A stretch of DNA of 9,012 bases from an uncultured Coprococcus sp. (GTDB lineage: Bacteria; Bacillota_A; Clostridia; Lachnospirales; Lachnospiraceae), in assembly GCA_900767685.1 (NCBI GenBank), contig CAAGAB010000290.1, positions 1 through 9,012 of the forward strand. The letters run 5' to 3'. Both the position numbers and the translations under genes were made by a program. Positions 1 through 5,178 of this stretch are shown here, piece by piece. Under the pieces are notes generated by a model. It searched no databases. It saw nothing but the letters and a program-made list of their open reading frames with translations, and was not told the DNA's origin. Every line of letters begins with the position of its first letter. Position 1 is the first letter of the stretch.

Positions 1-997
1 CCATAATCTCATCCTTTGTCCGCTTCACATAGGCGCTGCTGTAGTGTGAATCCTCCGCTGTATCGCCATGTCCAGGGAAATGCTTCAGCGTACACATTAT
101 ATCGCCGTCCTCAAATCCCTTTACTGCACTTCCAACAAGTTCTGCAGCCTGACTGTAATCATCACTGTAGGCTCTCTCGCCTATAACCGTGTTACTCGGA
201 TTGGACCATACATCCGCAACCGGGGCAAAATCCATATTGAATCCAAGTTCATGCATATCGGTTGCTATCGTGTTGGCATTTTCATATGCCTTCTCTGCGC
301 CCTGATCCTTGTAGTTATACATAGAATCTATATAGGTCGTTCCAACAGTGTTCATCAGTCTGTTGACTACTCCCCCCTCTTCATCAGTGCTGACAAACAA
401 ACCTATCTTGCAGTAGCTCTGTGAATTCTCTATCATCTCCTTCACCTGATCCTTGCTCTCAAGGTTCTGCGCAAAATAGACTACTCCACCCACAGGATAC
501 TTTTCGAGTGCCTGCTTCGTCGTGTCTCCTGCAGCTGTGACAACATCTATACCTGTTATTGACTCCGGTCTGACAAACATCATCTGGCAGACCTTATCGC
601 GCAGACTCATGTCTGCAAGGGTCTTCTCGACAATATCGGACTGATCCTTATCTTCTGTGTTTTCTTTCTTGTTATTTTCTGGGTCAGCGTCGTTATCGCC
701 AACTGATATCTCACCATTTCCTGCCTCTTCTGATGTTACGTCACCTTTCTTATCCAGCTTCTCAGAAACGTCTTGGGATCCATCTGCCGTATTGACCGTG
801 CTATCTTGTACATTATCTGCATCATTAGCATTTGTCGAAGAATCTGCTTTCTGTCCATCAGCTTCGCCAGTGCCGGATACACTTCCACTTGTTGACTTCT
901 CCTCCGGATCTCCAGCTTTGCCGCCATGTGGCAATATCACCGCAGCACCAACCGCAACCAACACCAGAATGAGCATCGTAATTATTATTTTCTTCAT
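1..997 (-). CDS. Membrane-anchored GH3 beta-N-acetylhexosaminidase-like protein, 3' end beyond window
   Basis: About 332 codons are present; the C-terminus lies off the left edge. The N-terminus is a signal peptide or signal anchor (MKKIIITMLILVLVAVGAAV) with no lipobox Cys. Residues about 28-118 are a low-complexity linker rich in D, E, S, T and N. The GH3 domain starts near residue 120. It shows TDEEGGVVNRL (the DQEGGRVxR-type loop), FAPVADV, KHFPGHG at residues 305-311 and DSH at 316-318. KH(F)PGHG followed by DSH is the signature of NagZ-type GH3 enzymes, where the Asp-His dyad is the acid/base; the Asp nucleophile would lie past the window edge. Family knowledge suggests cleavage of N-acetylglucosamine-containing glycans such as peptidoglycan fragments at the outer face of the membrane. 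The start is supported by GGAGA 8 bases upstream. It lies 26 bases after the lectin gene and is probably co-transcribed. The family is clear; the substrate is inferred. Confidence 0.9.
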   Translation of the reverse strand, partial: MKKIIITMLILVLVAVGAAVILPHGGKAGDPEEKSTSGSVSGTGEADGQKADSSTNANDADNVQDSTVNTADGSQDVSEKLDKKGDVTSEEAGNGEISVGDNDADPENNKKENTEDKDQSDIVEKTLADMSLRDKVCQMMFVRPESITGIDVVTAAGDTTKQALEKYPVGGVVYFAQNLESKDQVKEMIENSQSYCKIGLFVSTDEEGGVVNRLMNTVGTTYIDSMYNYKDQGAEKAYENANTIATDMHELGFNMDFAPVADVWSNPSNTVIGERAYSDDYSQAAELVGSAVKGFEDGDIMCTLKHFPGHGDTAEDSHYSSAYVKRTKDEIM

Positions 998-1023
998 GTA
1001 AAAATCTCCATTCTCACCGTCTA

Positions 1024-1574
1024 TCAGTTCTCACACTCTATAACATAAGCCGTATTGCCTTTAAAATATTCAACAGCTGCTCCCGGATCATTTCTCTGGT
1101 CATTCCAGGTCCACCCTCCAAGCTCAGGTATATTCCACAGCATGATATACCACTCCGGAGTGCCATCAAGATCCTGTCTGGACGGCTCATCTTTTCCCCA
1201 TGCCTGGAACGAGAAATCCTCGCCTGTAACCCAGTGTCCAAACGGATGTCCCGACTCATCATATGAAGTATATCCGCCAAGCCAGATGTATTTCGCCCCC
1301 TGAGCCTCAGCCATGTTGATTATGGTATCCTCCTCGGTCTGACTCGTTATTGTGGCAAGATGTCCACCTGCTCTGTTGGCAGCTTCATTTGCTTTCTCCC
1401 AGGTAACGTCAGCCATGACAAGCTCATATCTGTTATCATGCTTTCTCTCAACCGCTGTTCTATCCACATTGACAGTTTTCGCAATAGTGTCATTGTTGGC
1501 GCAATAAGATATCCGCACACATCACATCTTGTCGAATTATCCGAAATTATGTTGCCACACATCTCGCATTTCAT
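1024..1574 (-). pseudogene. Zinc-ribbon / C-type-lectin-like protein split by a frameshift
   Basis: Translation should start at the ATG at 1574, preceded by AGAGGGTGA at good spacing. This frame opens with a zinc ribbon of two CxxC knuckles (MKCEMCGNII and RCDVCGYLI), then loses sense and stops at 1347. The lectin part lies in the -1 frame, open from a GTG at 1518 (TGA just upstream at 1522-1524) to the stop at 1024. It has a full C-type-lectin-like pattern: YELVMADVTWEKANEAAN, GGHLATITSQTEED, WLGGY, WTWNDQ and a C-terminal YVIECEN. One extra base in the T4 run at 1476-1479 (A4 in the mRNA) would join the frames as LLRK-TVNVDRT. The intact product would be a soluble or peripheral carbohydrate- or ligand-binding protein of about 183 residues. 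It may be a recent mutation, a sequencing error or, less likely, programmed slippage. It precedes the GH3 gene, suggesting a shared glycan-related role. Confidence 0.8.
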
Positions 1575-1608
1575 TTGTAATCACCCTCTCTTTCCCTCTT
1601 ATCATCTG

Positions 1609-1637
1609 CATATACGAATACAACTCTCATCTGTCAA
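1609..1637 (-). promoter_or_regulatory. Candidate sigma-A promoter for the zinc-ribbon/lectin-GH3 pair
   Basis: On the minus strand a perfect -35 TTGACA (1632-1637) is followed after 17 bases by TATATG (1609-1614, 4 of 6 matches to TATAAT). Transcription would start near 1602, leaving a leader of about 28 bases before the ATG at 1574 with its binding site inside. The geometry is right; the -10 is weak. Confidence 0.5.
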
Positions 1638-1665
1638 TTATTTTATCACACGCAAGTTTGTGCAT

Positions 1666-1749
1666 CTAGTATTTTTCTATAACTTTATGGGATATGACGC
1701 CCACCTGATCCTTGAGCTTCAGGGTCTCTGACGGATTGATATTTTTCAT
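1666..1749 (-). other. 27-codon ORF, possible fragment of a lost gene
   Basis: An ATG at 1749 opens a 27-codon frame that begins MKNINPSETLKLKDQVGV and ends in TAG. Directly after the TAG the same frame continues for 12 more codons (MHKLACDKIID...) to a TGA. The composition looks protein-like rather than random and resembles the start of a small soluble protein, but I cannot assign a family. No good ribosome binding site precedes it (only GTGGG 4 bases before the ATG), and the TTGACA assigned to the next gene overlaps its 3' extension. It may be a remnant of a decayed gene, a small peptide or chance. Confidence 0.25.
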
Positions 1750-1792
1750 TATACCCACAGTATTAACCTTCTATGTTCCAGAGTATTGTATT

Positions 1793-1966
1793 TATCGTAT
1801 GTTACTTATTGTTTTACGATATCGTGCCTATATTATTTGTTGAGTAGTGAACTACCCACCATCTAAAGCCAATGGGGTTGCGGTAGCCTTATTTCAACTT
1901 TTTATTTGTAATATTTATCTCTATTCTATGTTTATTATTTTCTATTTTATGTATAATATTATCGTA
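1793..1966. repeat. Repeated TATCGTA/TACGATA elements, possible operator
   Basis: TATCGTA occurs at 1793-1799 and 1960-1966, and its complement TACGATA at 1815-1821. The last is part of a perfect 10-base palindrome, ACGATATCGT (1816-1825). The first two elements form an inverted repeat with a 15-base spacer. Three copies within 175 bases upstream of an Xre-family gene suggest an operator for autoregulation. No binding site for this protein is known, so the function is inferred. Confidence 0.35.
1841..1890 (+). mobile_element. Possible IS200/IS605-type end remnant (hairpin)
   Basis: The stretch reads GTAGTGAACTACCCACC, a short loop, then ATGGGG and GGTAG. CTACC (1852-1856) can pair with GGTAG (1882-1886), and CCAT with ATGG inside. 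The GTGAACTACCCACC plus G-rich arm layout recalls the subterminal hairpins at ends of IS200/IS605 elements in Firmicutes. No tnpA or tnpB is nearby and the stem is imperfect, so at most it is a solo or decayed end. It could also be an unrelated RNA hairpin. Confidence 0.25.
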
Positions 1967-2023
1967 GTAATTTGTTCACCGCATACTTACATATACGTTC
2001 TATTATAAATATAGTTTTATCTT

Positions 2024-2052
2024 TTGTAAAAAAAATATCATTCCGCTAGTAT
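2024..2052 (+). promoter_or_regulatory. Candidate promoter of the Xre regulator gene
   Basis: TTGTAA (2024-2029) and TAGTAT (2047-2052) lie 17 bases apart; each matches 4 of 6 consensus positions. Transcription would start near 2059, giving a leader of about 42 bases that contains AAAGGAG at 2084-2090. In such AT-rich DNA other choices are possible, for example the TATAAT at 1952-1957. Confidence 0.3.
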
Positions 2053-2100
2053 TAGATTTAATATTACTATTTTTTTCTTTTTTAAAGGAGCTCTGATTAT

Positions 2101-2394
2101 ATGATAGGCGAACAATTAAGGACACTTCGCACCGCCAACAGAATGACGCAGAAAGAGCTTGCCGGAGAGTTGTCGGTTGCTTTCCAGACTATAAGTAATT
2201 GGGAGAACAACTCTATCGATCCGTCTGTAAATATGATTTTACGCATAGCCGAATATTTCAATTGTTCTACAGATTATCTTCTTAAGGGCGACGAAGCAAG
2301 TGTCAGGTATATTGACACATCATTGCTGACCGAATACCAGCACGCCCAACTTCTTGGAATTGCAAAGGAATATTCGAGATTAAACAAAAAGTAA
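2101..2394 (+). CDS. Xre/Cro-CI-family DNA-binding regulator
   Basis: This 97-residue protein has an N-terminal HTH_3 (Cro/CI) domain over residues about 3-62. Helix 2 is TQKELAGEL and the recognition helix follows as VAFQTISNWEN, then the usual SIDPSVNMILRIAEYF and a STDYLLKG end of domain. The 35-residue tail (to RLNKK) has no recognised domain and may help dimerisation. The protein is cytoplasmic and should bind operator DNA as a dimer, probably including its own upstream region, where TATCGTA repeats occur. The start is set by AAAGGAG at 2084-2090, a 10-base spacing. It is divergent from the zinc-ribbon/lectin gene and convergent with the decayed gene at 2538-2883. Its targets cannot be read from the sequence. 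Confidence 0.93.
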   Translation: MIGEQLRTLRTANRMTQKELAGELSVAFQTISNWENNSIDPSVNMILRIAEYFNCSTDYLLKGDEASVRYIDTSLLTEYQHAQLLGIAKEYSRLNKK

Positions 2395-2537
2395 TATCAG
2401 GAACTAATCAAAAATTACATTATACTTATATTATATATTGTTTATGCATAATCGTACGCTCACTGCTGCGTGCAGCAATCATCAGGCATAGCTTAATGAT
2501 TATAATTCACTACAATATAAATTTTATCTTCTGTTAA

Positions 2538-2883
2538 CTACTGACTCTCCACCCACTCCACAGCCTGAGCTACCATGCTGTCAGAAGTGTCCGCTTTGCC
2601 TATAACTACAGGCTCCCCATAGGATCTGAGCTGTCGAAACTATCTCCGCGCCGGAAAGACTGTTACCCTGTGCAGTCTCTATGATACCGATCATATTGTA
2701 CACATTGGCAGTTCTATCACTGGCAAACTTTATAAGCCAGTTCTGCTGGCTATACTGTGTCCAATAGCCATCGCAGAGTTCATCGCTTGATATCAAATCA
2801 GATTCATAATCCGCATTTTCCTGAGAAGTCTCCGTCTGTTCCTCAGTGACTGTAGTCTATTCCTAGGTCGCAGATACATTCAT
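2538..2883 (-). pseudogene. Decayed gene downstream of the response regulator
   Basis: From an ATG at 2883 the frame reads MNVSAT, TAG (2863-2865), Glu, TAG (2857-2859), then TTVTEEQTETSQENADYE, a typical hydrophilic linker. It continues with DELCDGYWTQYSQQNWLIKF and FASDRTANVYNMIGII to a TGA at 2581. The adjacent frame then gives YGEPVVIGKADTSDSMVAQA and VEWVESQ before TAG at 2538, so a frameshift lies at about 2600-2639. Both TAGs would be CAG (Gln) with one C-to-T change each, which fits the Gln-rich linker. No signal peptide remains, so the N-terminus seems lost too. The W/F-rich middle recalls small secreted or lipoprotein domains, but I cannot name the family. It begins 15 bases after the response regulator stop, so it may once have been in that operon. 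Confidence 0.55.
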
Positions 2884-2898
2884 TTATCCAACAATCAT

Positions 2899-3615
2899 CT
2901 ACACTCTATCAGCCCAATAATTCATATACCTGGTTCTGAAGTTCTTCTCAAAGGAGATTCCTATCGGCAACTCTCTGCCGCCCTCCATCTGTACAACATC
3001 CTTCTTGACTACATTTACATAATCAAGATTGACCACAAATGCCTCATGACAACGTACGAACATGCTGTTCGCCTGTGACAGAAATTTCTTCAACGAGCTA
3101 TAGAAACTGTAATCAGACTTCTCCGTATGTATAGTCAACTTTCGTTGAACCCTCTCGACATAAATTATGTCATGCTGAGGTATGAGCACACGGCTGCCGT
3201 CGCAGACTATTTCCATTACTGCATCTTCCTTGCTCTTCTGTATTATATTCACTGCTTTGTTCACTGCACGTGGAAGCATTAGGTCCATGTTTGATTTAAG
3301 CACAAAATAGCAATGCTTAGTCTCATAGACATCCGGAGCAAACTCCAGAATATTCGTAAGATAAATGATTTGACTAGACGGCAACAGTTCATTGATGGAC
3401 GCACTCAGATTTATTCCATTGTAAGGAATAGCATCAAACTCGATATCCATAATCGCTATATCACACAAAAGTGATTTTCGCTCGATCTCATCTCTAAGAT
3501 CATCCGGCAAAAATATGGTTATATCAGCCTCGTCTGCCAACTGATTACTGATAAGGACCTCTTTTGTTTTCTCTGCCTCTATAATCGAATCATCACAAAT
3601 TATTATTCTCATCAT
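2899..3615 (-). CDS. LytTR-family response regulator (AgrA/VirR type)
   Basis: This 238-residue protein has a receiver domain (1-120) and a LytTR DNA-binding domain (about 131-235). The receiver keeps every key residue: the acidic pair D8-D9 (ICDDS), the phospho-acceptor D57 (IMDIEF), T87 (YLTN) and K107 (VLKS). The LytTR part shows IIYVERVQRKLTIHT, FVRCHEAFVVNLDYV and the ELPIGISF strand. It should be phosphorylated by a GHKL kinase and bind 9-base direct repeats spaced by 12 bases. Its partner is presumably the kinase at 6479-7279, as the two other GHKL genes look catalytically dead. The first of two ATGs is taken as the start, with AGAGG 5 bases upstream. It is separated from the pseudokinase gene by 214 bases that hold a matching repeat pair, so it may regulate itself. 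Confidence 0.95.
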   Translation of the reverse strand: MMRIIICDDSIIEAEKTKEVLISNQLADEADITIFLPDDLRDEIERKSLLCDIAIMDIEFDAIPYNGINLSASINELLPSSQIIYLTNILEFAPDVYETKHCYFVLKSNMDLMLPRAVNKAVNIIQKSKEDAVMEIVCDGSRVLIPQHDIIYVERVQRKLTIHTEKSDYSFYSSLKKFLSQANSMFVRCHEAFVVNLDYVNVVKKDVVQMEGGRELPIGISFEKNFRTRYMNYWADRV

Positions 3616-3682
3616 CTAGACCTCTCAACTAAGTATATCAACTCATGTTACCAAAATAGGTTGTCATTTTAAAGAATCATTG

Positions 3683-3712
3683 CATAACTTTGATATAATC
3701 ACGCACAACTTT
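3683..3712 (-). promoter_or_regulatory. Candidate LytTR binding site: two direct repeats
   Basis: On the minus strand AAAGTTGTG (3704-3712) and AAAGTTATG (3683-3691) are direct repeats with exactly 12 bases between them. This fits the LytTR consensus [TA][AC][CA]GTTN[AG][TG] at 8 of 9 positions each and its known 12-13 base spacing. They lie 67 bases upstream of the LytTR gene start, in its orientation, and directly abut the -35 of a plus-strand promoter. They could serve autoregulation, control of the divergent transcript, or both. Confidence 0.5.
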
Positions 3713-3742
3713 TTGACATAATAACGTGAATGGACATATAAT
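3713..3742 (+). promoter_or_regulatory. Near-consensus sigma-A promoter pointing into the pseudokinase gene's 3' end
   Basis: A perfect TTGACA (3713-3718) and a perfect TATAAT (3737-3742) lie 18 bases apart on the plus strand. Start of transcription would be about 3749. The RNA would run antisense into the gene at 3830-5140. An AGGAG at 3776-3780 follows, just before a short ORF. ACTTTTA (3770-3776) and TAAAAGT (3798-3804) could form a stem partly covering that AGGAG. Confidence 0.55.
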
Positions 3743-3786
3743 AATCTATACGATATCTGTATGTTTATCACTTTTAGGAGTGCCAT

Positions 3787-3888
3787 GTGACAGGATATAA
3801 AAGTCCCACGATTTCAGTCGCTATAACATTTATACTGTTGGAATCTCCGAACCTTCTGTTTCCTTATCATAGCCTTGACTCGGAATAA
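3787..3888 (+). CDS. Candidate 33-residue peptide, antisense-overlapping
   Basis: A GTG at 3787 sits 6 bases after AGGAG (3776-3780) and downstream of the near-consensus promoter. The 33-codon frame begins MTGYKSPTISVAITFILL, so it has a hydrophobic core, and ends FPYHSLDSE. From 3830 on it overlaps the pseudokinase gene's 3' end in antisense. It has no Cys and no AgrD-like features, and no AgrB-type processing enzyme is in the window. An ATG at 3785 is followed at once by TGA, so only the GTG could be used. It may be a small membrane-active or signal peptide, or chance within an antisense RNA. Confidence 0.2.
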   Translation: MTGYKSPTISVAITFILLESPNLLFPYHSLDSE

Positions 3889-5140
3889 ACAATCTAATCT
3901 GATCTTCCCCGCTTTCCGAAACTGTCTGAACTACACCATAATGCATCGAAACTATATCTCTGACAAATTCTATATTTCTTCCTGAAAAATGCTTCTTTAC
4001 TGCACTGTGATACGCAAGTACGACTATCATCATTCCATTTCTCATACGCCAGTCCAACATAATCCATGAGTCACAGTTGTTGCCACCTGCAACACTGACA
4101 AATACGCTTTCCATCAGGTACTCCACAATGGCTGCAGCATCCTGCTCAGATACAGGAATTTGGCTAAATGGTTCCATCACCGCAGAAAATCTGATTCCCT
4201 TTTCTTTCGCTTTCTCACTGTATTCGTAGAGCAGAGCATCCACCGCCAGACATCCACTCAGAGAAAACTCATATCTGTCCCTGGTCTCCGTCTCCATATT
4301 ATTCACAAATTCAGCATACATCTTATCCCTATCCGACCAGTCGCGAAACATCCTTGTTCTGCTATACAGAACCCTCAGTTCATCATTTGACCTTGCAAGA
4401 TCTCTGTAATACTTATAATTGTCATTTGCCAGTTTCTCTATTAGCTCCATTCTATTCCTGACTCGTTTCCTCTCAGCCCTGTTGTATATATATGCAATAA
4501 GATTGAGTACAAAAAGCCATATAATAGTAAATGCTATCCAAAATCCAAACAAAAATAAATTGTTGCCATGATATTCCGGCTTTTTCTCATCTATGATCTC
4601 ATGTAATGCTGATCCCAAAAGTACAATAAGTGTCATAAGTATCAACGTCATGGCTCTATATACATTTGCCCCAGACAGAACCTCAGGTTTAAAAATTTTT
4701 CTAGACAGCAGTCCCAGCAGATATGTTCCAATTACATTGGTCCCTACAAGCATTAGGTATGGAAACAGTTCTATATGTCCATCCCTGAGAAGCAGTGCCG
4801 CATAAACCGTAGCAAAACTTGGAATAATTGCAGTCTGAATAGCCATCCATATATTACTGCACTGAGTAACCACATACCAAACGATAAAGTTTTTCCAGAT
4901 TATGCCCTTGCCGTATATTCCAATCAGGATAAAACTAATCAGCAGTTCCATTATAGTAGCGGCAAACTTCCCCACCACGCCAAGCCTCTGAATCAAAAGC
5001 ACTCCAAGTTCCAGTACAAATAAAGAAAGCAGTAAGCTGAGACGTATCAATACCCCATCTCTCTTAAATGGTATAGCCCAGGCTGCCCCAGATGTCAGCA
5101 AGGCAGCCATACATACAAGCGAAAGTTCAGCAGCATTCAT
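3830..5140 (-). CDS. AgrC-like multi-pass membrane sensor with degenerate GHKL domain (pseudokinase B)
   Basis: The 436-residue protein has six or seven membrane helices in residues 5-218, then the basic YNRAERKRVR junction, a coiled-coil-like stretch (230-292) and a GHKL-like C-terminal domain (293-425). The order matches AgrC-type kinases, but the catalytic elements are gone. Residues 231-292 contain no His at all. The N-box position reads IVEYLMESVFVS (338-349) instead of a NLLDNAxEA-type motif. The G-box position reads SGRNIEFVRDIV (386-397), lacking GxG. The hydrophobic fold residues (AVDALLYEYSEKA, GMMIVVL) persist, so the gene is under selection and not a pseudogene. It is paralogous to the gene just upstream, sharing GKGIIWKN and YNRxERKR. 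The start has GGGGAG 8 bases before ATG. It begins 38 bases after its paralogue. It probably senses a ligand in the membrane and acts through the separate active kinase. Confidence 0.85.
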   Translation of the reverse strand: MNAAELSLVCMAALLTSGAAWAIPFKRDGVLIRLSLLLSLFVLELGVLLIQRLGVVGKFAATIMELLISFILIGIYGKGIIWKNFIVWYVVTQCSNIWMAIQTAIIPSFATVYAALLLRDGHIELFPYLMLVGTNVIGTYLLGLLSRKIFKPEVLSGANVYRAMTLILMTLIVLLGSALHEIIDEKKPEYHGNNLFLFGFWIAFTIIWLFVLNLIAYIYNRAERKRVRNRMELIEKLANDNYKYYRDLARSNDELRVLYSRTRMFRDWSDRDKMYAEFVNNMETETRDRYEFSLSGCLAVDALLYEYSEKAKEKGIRFSAVMEPFSQIPVSEQDAAAIVEYLMESVFVSVAGGNNCDSWIMLDWRMRNGMMIVVLAYHSAVKKHFSGRNIEFVRDIVSMHYGVVQTVSESGEDQIRLFIPSQGYDKETEGSEIPTV

Positions 5141-5178
5141 CCGGTTATCTCCCCTTTCCCTTTTTAATTTCCAATGTC

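Larger units (their letters stand above)
1575..2100. other. AT-rich divergent intergenic region
   Basis: These 526 bases separate the minus-strand zinc-ribbon/lectin gene from the plus-strand Xre regulator. They contain a candidate promoter on each side, the 27-codon ORF, repeated TATCGTA elements and a hairpin-forming stretch that resembles an IS200/IS605 end. About 1890-2080 is very AT-rich with poly-T and poly-A runs and no recognisable gene. I see no riboswitch or RNA gene. Confidence 0.7.

Noticed and set aside
1476..1479. Programmed -1 frameshift in the zinc-ribbon/lectin gene
   Set aside because: The AAAA run is not a full X-XXY-YYZ slippery site and no clear downstream structure was seen; an indel is simpler.
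1360..1731. 123-codon plus-strand ORF
   Set aside because: Mostly antisense to the zinc-ribbon/lectin gene, with no ribosome binding site or domain pattern.
2464..2501. TGCTGC-GT-GCAGCA palindrome and AATCAT/ATGATT inverted repeat between convergent genes, as a terminator
   Set aside because: Stems are short, the loop of the first is too small, and no T-run follows on either strand.
2857..2865. TAG read as Gln (recoded genetic code)
   Set aside because: The LytTR regulator and GHKL kinase genes in the same window end in TAG, so ordinary decay explains the in-frame TAGs better.
3693..3698. Second plus-strand TATAAT as a promoter
   Set aside because: No -35 lies at suitable spacing; the nearest TTGTCA is 26 bases away.
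3785..3790. AGGAG followed by ATG-TGA (minimal start-stop)
   Set aside because: A one-codon ORF cannot be supported; the GTG two bases on gives the only usable frame.
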